From contig JAZAYU010000019.1 in NCBI GenBank assembly GCA_038501625.1, positions 3,742,501 through 3,806,500 of the forward strand: 64,000 nt of DNA, given 5' to 3'. Shown here one piece after another: positions 10,338 through 20,998 of the stretch. The position numbers and the translations under genes were made by a program. The stretch comes from Corbicula japonica (Eukaryota; Mollusca; Bivalvia; Venerida; Cyrenidae). Under the pieces are notes generated by a model. It was not told where the DNA came from, made no database searches, and was given only the letters and a program-made list of their open reading frames with translations. The number at the start of each line of letters is the position of its first letter. Position 1 is the first letter of the stretch.

Positions 10338-12166
10338 CTAATAAAGAACCATTCGCGAAACTGGTCGTTGAAACGCGTCAGACAGAACATGTCATAATGA
10401 AGACATTGATGATGAAGTTCTTCTGAAAATTAATGCTCGTTTTAGTGTCACAAGAAAACAATTTATTAAAAAATACTAGTATGTTAACCCAAATTGTATT
10501 CAGTTCAAAGAGACTATAGCATTAAAAACCTCAAAACACATTAGTTTATATTATAATATGTGAATTCCTTAGAATTTATCCAATTTTGTAAAACGGTCAT
10601 ACAATTATTAATGTTGTTTTCTGAGGAACGTTACTACAGAGGTAATGATATCCTGACTAGAATTATAAAGTTCCCAATACTGGAAGCTCGTTGTAATTTG
10701 CATTTATGGATTCGTTGTTCAGTGGCCTTTTGTTAAACTGCTTTGTATATATGTACTGTATGTCTCTTTGGAATTTATTAAATCATTTTTAGACTTACGT
10801 GTAGTTGAGAAACATTTCCTTTTTGGTAGATAAACGAAGGCTTTATCATTATTTACATCGGCGGGAAACATAACTATATTGAAAGATTGTTACCTTTGTT
10901 ATTTCATAAATAACGGAAAAGAACTTCAAACATTTTGTTTAGACGGAAGCTTGCAAGCTGTAAAGGAGTTCCTGGAGATTGAAACGTTTATATATTTGTA
11001 AATAATCTTGGTTAGACTGGCTTAATGTTTGGGTTTAACAGGTTTATGGATCTTTAAAGAATTGCAGTTGGGATTGATGAGCTTTTGTTTCATAAATTTG
11101 TATTTCGGAAAAGTTTTACTACAAAAAATATACTCAGAAATAAAGAAAAGTTTTCTGGTATACTAAAAGTGAACTACGCCCAAGTGTTAATGATGTTGCA
11201 GAAAACAACCTCTGCTTTGGGAATTGCGATATCGGTTTGATTAACTACGATCGTTAAAAGTTCTTTTCATTAAATATTGCTGCTAGCACCTGCTTTAGCG
11301 GAATCGTACATTGCAACGACACGTTTCTGTTGTCGAAATGTATGGGTAGTAAAATGCAAAAGTACCACATTTTAGACGACGGAGTGTTTGTTGGTATTAA
11401 AACATATTATTATTTGTAAATATAAAAATGCATTTGTCGTCAATTTCCAGTGAAGATTAAAACTACTTTGAATCCCAGATTTGCAGTCTATAAACTTTAT
11501 TCAACATAACACCGATAATTACCCTCTAACAGTTTTACAGAGTATTCAGTTTCCGAAAAAAATTCCGCTGTTATCTTTAAATACAGTCTGCTCTTACCTC
11601 AAGAGAATATGATTTTATTAAGTTCATAAATTAGTCTAAAACATTTTACATGAAGTCGGCTGGCGCAGTTCAATCATTTGTAATAGAAAACTATTGAGCG
11701 AATGGCTAGAAACCGAATTGGTCGCGGTTTTAATTGATACCCTGAAGGTCAATACAAAGCCGAGATAATTCAAATGGTCTACCACCTCATTATGTGTTTC
11801 TAAATGCATTTATATTTTTTTGTGCTGTAGCTTCGCCTTTTCTAAAACTTTGATTTTAATAGACACGCGTTACCTTTTGATATGTATGGATAACCCTAAA
11901 GCCAAACAAATACAGCGACCGCTCCTAGCCAACCTTGCAAGAGATGGACATTGTACATATCATCTATACCTCCATAAAGATAGTTGAAGTATGCCTATAT
12001 ACTGCTACCATCAATGAATGGCATTCTGCATGACTTGAAATTAGTATTATATAAGTAATTGTGTTATACTGAACGGTTTAGCATAATTTTAAACAAAACT
12101 ACTTAAGACAAAAAAATGTTGTTTTTTTTCATGTCATTTACTAGCCCGTCGTCAGCAAAAAAATTA
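10338..12166. other. Gene-free A+T-rich stretch
   Basis: 1.8 kb in which I recognise no repeat family, RNA gene or coding frame. Confidence 0.55.
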
Positions 12167-12370
12167 TATATGCATATCAGGAATCGCCACACTCACAAAA
12201 CACAGCCTCCCCACGCAGCGAAAAGGAAGAGAGGATGAGAGAGAGAGAGAGAGCATGTTTGTTATTAGTATGTCAATTCAAATAGGACGCCACAAACAAC
12301 TAACGAAAAAGAGAACCTTTGGGGATACCGCCTCGGAACGGTCAGTGGGAAAACAAATTACCACTGGGAC
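12167..12370 (-). mobile_element. RepC 3' fragment, minus orientation
   Basis: On the plus strand it reads TGCATATCAGGAATCGCCAC, ACAGCCTCCCCACGCAGCG, a GA tract (12230-12253), TATGTCAATTCAAATAGGAC, AACGAAAAGAGAACC-like and CGCCTCGGAACGGTCAGTGG. It ends in the element's central hairpin. It is truncated at CCACTGGGAC, so the 5' half is absent. Confidence 0.85.
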
Positions 12371-12772
12371 AAAATACCAAATACCAGGAAAGTTGTTGCA
12401 GGTTGATTCATGCTGATATGTTAGTTCAAGGTCGTTGATGAATGACGAGAATAGAAATTGTGAACGAATGATGTTCCATTAGAATAATCCAGAATCTGTG
12501 TACTAGAGAAACTCAGATATTTATGTGACCTTGTTAAGTGTGTGTTTTTGCGTAACGAAGTTAAAGTTCTATTTCAGGACTCGTCTTCATACAACAATGT
12601 TAATTTGTCTGGTGTAGGGAACAAATCAGTATCAATTTCAATACAAAATTCAATTTTGAGAGAGGATTATTTTCAGGTTATGCCAGGTTTGAATATGTAC
12701 ATGTAAGTAAGGGGTGATGTATGTAAATGCTACTGTAGTGTTATTTGACGTTAGTATTTATCTTTAAATTAC
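12371..12772. other. Gene-free stretch
   Basis: Nothing is recognised between the RepC fragment and the minisatellite. Confidence 0.5.
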
Positions 12773-13240
12773 TGTATCCAGGGTCAGGTTATAACTTGAT
12801 TTGTTGACTATGTATCCATGGTCAGGTTATAACTTGATTTGTTGACTATGTATCCAGGGTCAGGTTATAACTTGATTTGTTGACTATGTATCCAGGGTCA
12901 GGTTATAACTTGATTTGTTGACTATGTATCCAGGGTCAGGTTATAACTTGATTTGTTGACTATGTATCCAGTGTCAGGTTATAACTTGATTTGTTGACTA
13001 TGTATCCAGGGTCAGGTTATAACTTGATTTGTTGACTATGTATCCAGGGTCAGGTTATAACTTGATTTGTTGACTATGTATCCAGGGTCAGGTTATAACT
13101 TGATTTGTTGACTATGTATCCATGGTCAGGTTATAACTTGATTTGTTGACTATTGTTGACTATGTATCCAGGGTCAGGTTATAACTTGATTTGTTGACTA
13201 TGTATCCATGGTCAGGTTATAACTTGATTTGTTGACTATT
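12773..13240. repeat. 38-bp minisatellite, 12 copies
   Basis: The unit is TGTATCCAGGGTCAGGTTAT followed by AACTTGATTTGTTGACTA. CAGGTT recurs at 12785 and then every 38 bp to 13127, then after 49 bp at 13176 and again at 13214. The extra 11 bp come from a local duplication of TTGTTGACTAT. Units differ mainly at CCAGGG/CCATGG, so homogenisation is recent. Confidence 0.96.
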
Positions 13241-14919
13241 CCTTGCACGTTTTATGTGTTTGAATTATTTTAAGTAGTGTGGAAAAAGATTGCTAATTTG
13301 AGTTTGCCAATCATAGAACATTTAAACAAGAACTATTAATAGTTAATATCATTCTCTGAGTACAGACGTTTCTAAAATTAAACTTGTTGCTCGATTGACG
13401 TGATGTCATTAAATCCGCTACTAATTTAAAAAAAAAACAATTTTCATTACCCGTTTAACTAGATGCATTTAAAAAATAAAAGTCTAATAACACAGCAAAT
13501 GTTTTGTTTTTGGTGAGTGCATGTCGGGTCGAGAATTTAATTTTTTATATTAACACACCGAAACAAATTACTGAAAAACAAAGCAAACAAAAGAGAAATT
13601 CTGTAATAAAGCCAAATATATTAAAATCAACTGTCAAACCCAGTGATTGAATGTACTCGTTTTGCGGAAAAGTAAATAACTTAATTGAAGTACACATTTC
13701 AGGGAATACTGTATGTAGGGAAAACAAGATTCAGACAACATAGCATACCCTTATATATACAACAAAGTATGTACATGTACAACTAAAACAGGGTTATTGA
13801 GACCGATTTCAAAGTAAGGGCAGCAATCGAATATAAAAAGAAATTTCGGTATAAACGAGTTGAAACGGTCACTGCCAAACCATATTTCAAAGTTAAGGCA
13901 ATATTTACAACTGGTTTGCCAGATCTTTAAAACAAGCAGGTCCATACTTGAAGAATCTACAATGTAACACTAAACCTCAACAATGATGAAATTTCAATGC
14001 TACAGCAAGTATAACCGCAAACTAAAACAAAGCACTGTCAAACACACCAGATACATTGTAAAAGCTCGATGGCCTTTCTGATACCAGCTAAAATGGAATA
14101 AAATCCTAAATCCGACTTACAACGATTGTATGAATGATTAAATTTGGTGGATATGTTCTGCACATTGTTAAAATTTATTAAAAATAATTATATTATTTCT
14201 TCGTAACCGACCGTCATCAATTAACTGTCACATTGATAGCTCATATTTTCACATCCGTCTTGTGGTCATTATACCATGTTTAATAAAGAAACTCAATAAT
14301 GAGGGACATATTATATTCAAGCGTTAAGGTAATCTAGTACAAGTTACGTAAGGGCATGCAACCCACGAAATGTGGATATTGAAGAAGACCGTATTTAATG
14401 AACCCAAGTTGTTTAGCTGTTGAAATGTAATTTAAAAATATTGACCAATAGGAAAAAAATACATTTCTTATTGCATTGTGCCATAAGGTCATCAGCAGAT
14501 ACATGTTAGGATGACCCATTGAACGGTCATCCTGCTTGTGAGGTTAAATGCAGATGGATTTGTTCGATGACAAGTGTTTAAAATGGTCGCAATAAGGGCA
14601 TTTTTTATAACACAATTAAATTGTAATTATAAATTTTCCGCACCGAGGACTTAATTTTATCACACACTTCTAAGATTTTCGGACTAATCTCAAAGATAGA
14701 GATATTAAAATTGCGGCAATGTAATTTTTTTCTATGTGGATTAAGAAACGCCTAATTGTATACTTCTTTGCTATACACGGAATGAAATGGGTTGTCTGTG
14801 GTTATCAAATATGAAAAATACCTGAAATGACTTAAGACTAACTTTGTTTTTACAAAATAATATTTAATTTTGCTAGCCTTAAAATAGTCACAAAATAACT
14901 TGTTAATTAACTCATTATG
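13241..14919. other. Gene-free A+T-rich stretch
   Basis: 1.7 kb without a recognisable element. Three minus-strand frames of 60-64 codons (13545-13727, 13751-13945, 14334-14519) have hydrophobic, A+T-driven composition and no motif I recognise. Confidence 0.5.
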
Positions 14920-15475
14920 CTTACCTCTTTGGTTGCACGACGGTGGCAGGGGTTTAAGAGTTTAGGAAGGTTTATGGAGTAATATTTTCTTAAAAGAACC
15001 TAGAAGCTCGATTTGTTTCTTTTACCCCTGTCATCGTGTTCTTGCTGATTTTACTCCAGGTGCTCTGGTCTCGGTAAGATCATTGAGTACCCGCCCTTTG
15101 GCTTTAAAATGCTATTAGCTTCTTATGTTTTATATGTTTGTGTGGTTTTGCATGCAACGTTGTTGAACCGATGGATGGGTTTCACCAAGACAATTTGAAC
15201 TTGTTTTGTGATACGAGAACCTGTTGGGGCAAATGTGAGGTTGGTGCACGCTAGAAACCTGGTTTAAACACCCAGTGGTAATTTGTTTTGCCACTGACCG
15301 TTCCAAGGCGGTATCCCCAAAGGTTCTCTTTTTCGTTAGTTGTTTGTGGCGCCCTATTTGAATTGACATACTTATAACAAACATGCTCTCTCTCTTCCTC
15401 TCTTCTTTTTCGCTGCGTGGGGAGGCTGTTTTTTGTGAGTGTGGTGATTCCTGACATGCATATATTACTTTTTCG
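14920..15475 (+). mobile_element. RepC, full-length copy (reference orientation)
   Basis: This element of about 555 bp defines RepC's plus orientation. Landmarks in order: CTCTTTGGTTGCACGACGG, AGAAGCTCGATTTGTTTC, CCAGGTGCTCTGGTCTCGG, TGGGTTTCACCAAGACAA, AACCTGTTGGGGCAAATGTG, hairpin CAGTGGTAA...TTGCCACTG, GACCGTTCCAAGGCGG, a CT tract, CGCTGCGTGGGGAGGCTG and CCTGACATGCATATATTACT. No terminal inverted repeats or coding capacity are visible; overlapping minus-strand frames (15130-15457) are incidental. Class is unknown; it is probably a non-autonomous dispersed repeat. Confidence 0.85.
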
Positions 15476-15477
15476 TA

Positions 15478-15621
15478 ACGTATATAAGGGCTATCCGATC
15501 TTTTTTTTTGGGGGGGGGGGGTTGTCCCGACTAGCTCAGTTGGTTGCCTCGTCGGAATTGCAGGGCCAGGCGCTGTCGCTGTGACGGTGCGGGTGCGCTC
15601 CCAGCTAGAGGCACTATCATT
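15478..15621 (+). mobile_element. SINE-S with A and B boxes and a T/G tract
   Basis: CGTATATAAGGGCTATCCGA leads into a T(9)G(12) tract, then GTTGTCCCGACTAGCTCAGT (A box TAGCTCAGTTGG), CGGAATTGCAGGGCCAGGCG, a B-box-like GCGGGTGCGCTCCC and a 3' end near GAGGCACTATCATT. A and B box spacing suits a tRNA-derived RNA polymerase III promoter. The B box is damaged here. Confidence 0.78.
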
Positions 15622-15804
15622 TGTAGCGATTGAAATGAACCAATGTGACAGCTTAAAAGGAATTCAACCCTTTTGATGTAACTGCATATTTAGATATATA
15701 GCTTTTGGATATTTCAAACAGGCTTTTTTTAAAACAATAAACAACTCATTAGCTAAAGAGCTCTAATACCGATGCTATTCTACATTAATTAAGTCTTTCA
15801 TAAG

Positions 15805-15880
15805 AAAAAATAGTTCAGTTGGCCGAATAGGCAGTCTGTGGTGATAGAAAACCGGGTTCGAATATCGGTTGTACTAACTA
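15805..15880 (+). pseudogene. tRNA-like remnant
   Basis: TAGTTCAGTTGG at 15811 fits an A box and CCGGGTTCGAAT near 15853 fits a B box. The D stem (GTTC/GAAT) and most of the T stem (CCGGG/ATCGG) can form, but the anticodon and acceptor stems cannot. It is most likely a decayed tRNA or SINE head, different from SINE-S. Confidence 0.45.
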
Positions 15881-15970
15881 GTATTTTTACCGTTTCCGTA
15901 ATTTAAATAGTTGTACTACGCACGTTTTTGTTTGAAACTTTAATTTTTACTACAAATATGCTTCTTAAAT

Positions 15971-16221
15971 GGGGCGCGTCACGGGAAAAGGTACCTTCGG
16001 ACAGTTGACGTCAATCTTTGAAATTACGTCATAAATTTGAGCAGACGACATTATTTATTATGGATTTTGCGGTAAAAATACCATTTTATTGTCAAAATGT
16101 GTAACAAAATCACATTTTAGTTATAAGAAATAGATTTATAGTTGTAAGTTCTTCCTAAATTTTGTAAAAATTAAAATATCATTAAACATGACCGAATGTA
16201 CCTTTTCCCGTGACGTGCCCC
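15971..16221. mobile_element. MITE-D, complete copy, AAAT duplication
   Basis: A 251-bp element with terminal inverted repeats GGGGCGCGTCACGGGAAAAG (left) and GGGGCACGTCACGGGAAAAG (right, inverted), flanked by AAAT on both sides. The palindromic octamer TGACGTCA occurs at 16006-16013. No open frame. The superfamily is not assigned: a 4-bp A/T-only duplication with GGGG ends is not diagnostic for me. Confidence 0.92.
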
Positions 16222-17608
16222 AAATATGCCTGTCCTTGCTTTCATGTTTGTCCAAATCATTGAGAACAAACGAACGCTACATGGAAATATATGTAATAAA
16301 TATGTTAAATATATATATAAATCTTATGTAAATTGTACAATAAACTGCCAAAAAAGCATGTCTTGTAGAATAATAAATGCAAAAAAGGTTGATAAACTGC
16401 GTCTCGGTGGTTAAAATTGATCATTTGATATTGTTTGTGCAGTCTGGATTTCAGTCTGTTAACGAACGTTGTTTATTTATTAGCGTATTGGGGAATCTCT
16501 CGGCATTATATTAGCAGACGGCTCCACACGATTTATGTTGTAATAAATGTATATTAGTGCCTTGGAGCAAAAATATTTAGTTTCTGCAGTAGAGGTTCCT
16601 AGGGATATAAGTGGACACTTAATGATCAGTGAGGTTATTATCTTATGGTATTCTGACCACATTTTAGAAAACAAAGTTAGATACGACTTCCTAGTCCATC
16701 ATCAAATGTCCCTTTCTTTAATATGAACTACAATGATGAAATATCATTATTTTGTGCACAAACTGATTTTATCGCACCGTATGCCAAGGTGAAACATAGT
16801 TAAATAAAGGTAAAATATATAACGTAAAATACACTGTGTGTTGCTAAAAATTAATAACGCTTAGATGATGGAAACATTTTTTTTGAAATTGTAGAAAACA
16901 TTATTTTTTATTATATACAACGTACTTTACCGCGGTATTTGTTTATTATTTTACATTCTGCTTGTTGTTTTGTTTTGTTGTTTTTGTTGCTTTGTTGTAT
17001 TGGTTATTTTTTTTCTTTCAGCATGCGGGTGTCATAATACAACCACTTGGGATAAATCTGTTAGTATTGTTCAAGTCAATAAATACGAAGTAATACTAAA
17101 TGATAAGTGAAAAAAAACATGTTTGGGCCTAAGTCTAGTATTACATAAGCTGCAAAATTACTTACATCATTTACATTAAATTCTTATAAAAACGGAAACC
17201 CATCTCTCATAACGCATATTTTGTCTGGGTTGAAGAGAGAATTTGGCGGATAAAAGATGGGGACTCGAGATATATATTCCTACAGTCTCATAAATATTTA
17301 CAAAGTTCTATTATTTGTCCTGAAGTACATTCGCGATGTTGTCACATCTGTATTTCCTTGTATAATAATTCGAATGATGTTAATTTTTCAGACAAAATTA
17401 TTTCTCTGGTACGACTTTTAGTTTTAATACATATTAGCTTTGAAACTAAGGGTGGTATTTCGGCATTTGAAGACGATTAAGATTTGATACCTGTATGGAT
17501 GATTTTGCTTAGTATAGTGTAAAACCAGAAATCACGTTTCGATGACATTATCTTTTTTTTTCGTCACCACGTTTGCAACTATGTCAAGTATATGTATTTT
17601 ACTATGCA
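16222..17608. other. Gene-free A+T-rich stretch
   Basis: Nothing is recognised. A TTG/TTTTG-rich tract lies at 16960-17010. Confidence 0.5.
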
Positions 17609-17637
17609 CAAACCGGGGCTGGGCGGCGTGGACAGTA
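17609..17637 (+). mobile_element. RepA fragment, left of MITE-F insertion
   Basis: CAAACCGGGGCTGGGCGGCG continuing to GACAGTA is RepA's CAACCCGGGGCTAGGCGG block. The match stops exactly at the TA where MITE-F begins and resumes at 18023. Confidence 0.85.
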
Positions 17638-18022
17638 CAGTACTGTGAACGTTTAATGTTACAAAATTTGCGTCTATCGTGCGTCCGTCTATCGTGTATC
17701 ATGCGACGGTCTTTCGTGTATCGTGCGTCCGTCTAACGTGCATCGTGCGTTCGTATATCGTATATCGTGCATCAAGCGTCTTTTAATTTTATCATGCACC
17801 GTGAATAAATTACTTGCTTCGCAAATTTATATGATTTAATTTCAACCATTCATCGTATATTTTGATAGCATTTTCAAATTTTTAGAAATCTCGTACACAA
17901 TGAATCGGCAGTATCGTGTATGGTGCGTCTAGCGTGTATAGTGCGTCCGTCTATCGTGCATCGTGCGTCCGTCTATCGTGTATCGTGCGTTCCGTTTGTA
18001 ACCTTATACGTTCATAGTACTG
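17638..18022. mobile_element. MITE-F copy 2, nested in RepA
   Basis: A 385-bp element, left end CAGTACTGTGAACGTTTAAT and right end (inverted) CAGTACTATGAACGTATAAG, with TA on both sides (17636-17637, 18023-18024). Subterminal arrays of ATCGTGCGTCCGTCT-like direct repeats flank an A+T core, as in the copy at 4623. The surrounding RepA sequence is interrupted only by the element plus one extra TA, which fixes the insertion boundaries exactly. Confidence 0.95.
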
Positions 18023-18133
18023 TAATATGCATTTCCGTTACTGTCCATGAACAGGTTCAATCAAACCGAGATTGCAAATGTTTCATATTTGTCGTATTTG
18101 GTGTCTTTCAACGTTCCCCTTTCATCTATATAT
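18023..18133 (+). mobile_element. RepA 3' fragment, right of MITE-F insertion
   Basis: It continues RepA as TAATATGCATTTCCGTTACT, GTCCATGAACAGGTTCAATC, TTGTCGTATTTGG and TTCATCTAT. The second hairpin stem is weakened here (CAGGTTC with GAGATTG). Confidence 0.85.
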
Positions 18134-18167
18134 AATTTATATTTAAAACCATTTTCAATTAGACATA

Positions 18168-18480
18168 ATAAACTTTATGTTTTCAGTAGTCGTGATTTTC
18201 AGACCATTGTAAATAAGGAATACATTATGATAGTTTTCGCCGTTGCCACGATTGAATCTACGTTAAATGTAGTTGGTATTAAAAATCTATTTTAATTAGA
18301 TAACTTTTCTTGCAGAAGTCGGCTTTTTTAGATCATATTTTTCGCCGCATTGCCACGACTGCAACTTCGTTAGGTGTATTTTGCATGTATTTTGTAACTT
18401 TTTAAAATCTATTTTAATAAGATATAAAACTTTATATTGCAGAAGTCGCGCTATTCAGACTATTTTGATAATGGAGGATA
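18168..18480 (+). repeat. Tandem repeat of about 130 bp, 2.4 copies
   Basis: Units start near 18170, 18302 and 18429 with AACTTTTCTTGCAGAAGTCG-like sequence. They share TTTTCGCCG-TTGCCACGA, ACGTTA-GTGTA and AAATCTATTTTAAT. Each unit start contains a T-rich TTGCAG or TTTCAG that looks like a splice acceptor; I give that no functional weight. Confidence 0.75.
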
Positions 18481-19722
18481 TATCGGATGTAGCTAAGCCG
18501 TATATTCCGAGATAACAAACATTTACGCTCTTAATGACTGTCTGATGACGTCACGGACATTTATAGTCAGGCATATGTTTATATGTCTACTGATATCCCA
18601 CAATTAAAAACTAAAATATACATACATTTTTTTTTAAGTTAATTGACGTATACAGATGTGAATAAGCCGAAAATGTTCTTACAAAAACGGATACGTAAAT
18701 TCTGTTAGAAACACCATTACTTGTACATGTAATATTTAAAAATGTAAATTTTGTTACTTTTGGGTTTCAACATATACTTTTTAGATTTCTAATTCTTAAT
18801 TATACGCGAGACGTGTTTAAGGTTGTAATGATAATGGTAATTAAATAAAAATGCAATTTATAAAATGTGTATTTAGTGTAATGAGAAACCATGTTAATTA
18901 TTACTATATGAGCATTTGTATACGCCGGAATTATGATAAGTCGGTACAAAGTAACGAGGAATTTTCGGGTTAGTTCTTTTTTGGAGTGTAAATGGGTTAA
19001 CAAAGTTTAAAAAAATGCATGAAATAAGCAATTTCAAATATTGCATCGTGTATGTCAAGAAATGGCCATTAATAAGACATTAAATAAGTCTTAATGTAAA
19101 ATTGCTATTTCTGTAACATGTTCAGCACATTTAGAAGTATATTGTACATGAAATTTCATTCATCGTATAAAATGATATGATGTAACATTGGATATCTATA
19201 TACACATAAAAAAGGAAGGACAGTGTATATTAAGCAGTCAATCTAGAATATAGTTACACGTTCCAGACGCATGGATGCCGCTCTCATTTCTGTTATATGG
19301 TTATATTAATTCAATGATGAGAAGATAATTTAGAACGGGAATAGTTTGTCGTAAATTAGCCTCAACACTGAGTCTCGTTAGTGTTAACTGATTAAAGGCG
19401 TATAGAGCAAAATTCTTCTTAAGGCAGATATATCAGCAAGAACATTGGTGATATGGAGACAAGATCAATATATTTAGGCAAAATGAAAGAAAGGAACGTT
19501 TTACGGGAAAACCAAGAGAACTAAAAGCAAAATTAAAGTTTTTTTTATATAGAAACAAATGACAAATGAAAAGACTACAGAAACTTTCATATAAACTGTA
19601 CAAAACCCAAGTAAATAGTTGGATGATTAAATAAACCCTGTAGGTCAGCAACGTTTACTACTCTGTCAATAATATATAGGTTAGCGTTACTATATAACAA
19701 TAAATAAAAGAAAAGAACTCTG
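18481..19722. other. Gene-free A+T-rich stretch
   Basis: No element is recognised. Minus-strand frames at 18800-19003 and 19433-19651 are hydrophobic, under 73 codons and unrecognised. Confidence 0.5.
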
Positions 19723-19858
19723 AAACCGAACACGACAAATATCAAAATATTGCAGACTCGGTTTGTTCGAGCCTGTTCATAAGCAGTAACAGAAGTACAT
19801 ATTATTGTTCATGCCGTCTAGCTCCAAGTTGCGCGCAACTCAATATATATACAAATAT
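19723..19858 (-). mobile_element. RepA 3' fragment, minus orientation
   Basis: The plus-strand text GAACACGACAAATATCAAAA, CAGACTCGG...CGAGCCTG, CAGTAACAGAAGTACATATT and GCGCAACTCAATAT is the reverse of RepA's 3' 150 bp. The hairpin stem at 19754-19776 is CAGACTC/GAGCCTG, with one mismatch. Confidence 0.75.
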
Positions 19859-19909
19859 AAGTATCGTGCTCAACGGTCCTATAAGGACTTTACAATTGAT
19901 AACAACACT

Positions 19910-19960
19910 GATTGAATGTACGGGGAGACTTTTTACGGCCGCCACTCGGCACAAAAAAAC
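19910..19960 (-). mobile_element. SINE-S upstream-module fragment
   Basis: TGTACGGGGAGACTTTTTAC followed by GGCCGCCA, shared with 25970-26002 (minus) and 54311-54340 (plus), where it belongs to the 5' end of the SINE-S module. The 123-codon minus-strand frame at 19802-20173 crosses this junction and is not a gene. Confidence 0.6.
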
Positions 19961-20517
19961 CGCTGAGCAAATGGCATTGTTTTCATGTAAGTAATCATTG
20001 TAAAGTATTGCAAAAGTATTACTAAAATACAGCAAGAAAATGTTTGAGTTTTGCATATTTAAGTCTAACAATTTTAAAGGTGAAGTTTTAAATAATTTTA
20101 AGTTAGCCATTGACAAATACCGACGATCGTATTTAACAACCAAGAATTCAAGTAAGCAAGTGCATTTACTCATCAGATATACATGTGTTTAATCATGACT
20201 ACACATAATTCCTCTTAGAAAAAATCCAGTTCTTTATACTACCGGTATGTCATAAAAAGCAAATCGTGTTCACTTCGCAACAAAATGGCTAGACTTGTTT
20301 AACACTTTAGTTCTCATTACCTTCATGTAAAATTCAACAATAACAGCTCCTGCTGTTTATCAGGAGAACGATATCTTATTGGTTTGCACGGAAATCAATG
20401 TTTATTTTGCAAATGCATGTCAGGATGTCAGAATGTCCCACTTCATATGAACCCACAGTGTAAGTTTTTGCATCGCTGCCATGATAAGGAACGCTAATTC
20501 CTTTACAAAAACGTTTT
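19961..20517. other. Gene-free stretch
   Basis: Nothing is recognised. Confidence 0.5.
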
Positions 20518-20757
20518 GGGGCTCGTCACGAGAAAGAATGTCCATGGTTATTTTTTTAACATTTTAGATTTTACCTGTTTTTGGGAAGAGTTCGCAAGTA
20601 ACTATTGTTTTCTCATAACTAATAGGGGATTTTATTCGAGTGCTCATTTTTACCATTGATTTTTTACCGAGAAATGTATTATAAGCAATGTCCCCTGCTC
20701 AATCGCTCAAAGAATAAGGTCAAAATCCCGAAGATACCGTTTTCCAGTGACGCGCCA
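20518..20757. mobile_element. MITE-D, old copy fused to the next
   Basis: It starts GGGGCTCGTCACGAGAAAGA and ends ATACCGTTTTCCAGTGACGC. The interior keeps TCATAACTAATAGGGG, TTTTTACCGAGAAATG and GTCCCCTGCTC in family order but is clearly diverged. Its right terminal repeat overlaps the left terminus of the following copy. Confidence 0.75.
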
Positions 20758-20998
20758 CGGGAAAAGGTACCTTCGGTCATATTTTGTGACATTTTAGTTG
20801 TTACTATATTTAGAAAGAACTTAAAACTATTTTTAAATTTCTCATAACTACCAAGTGCTTTTCATTACACATTTTGACAATAAAATGATATTTTTAACGC
20901 GAAATGCATAATAATTAATGTCGTCTGCTTAACTTTATGACGTCATTTCCAGGATTGACGTCAACTGTCAGAAGGTACCTTTTCCCGTGATGCGCCCC
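20747..20998. mobile_element. MITE-D, second copy of a fused pair
   Basis: From CGCGCCACGGGAAAAGGTAC to GTACCTTTTCCCGTGATGCG then CCCC at 20998. CRE-like TGACGTCA words occur near 20938 and 20956. The left GGGG is replaced by the neighbour's end (GTGACGCGCC), so the two share a terminus. No common target duplication brackets the pair. Confidence 0.85.

Noticed and set aside
15805..15880. Functional tRNA gene
   Set aside because: A and B boxes are visible but the anticodon and acceptor stems cannot form.
19802..20173. 123-codon minus-strand frame as a possible gene
   Set aside because: It begins in unique sequence but runs through SINE-S and RepA fragments, has no recognisable domain, and A+T-rich random sequence of 64 kb can give one frame of this size.
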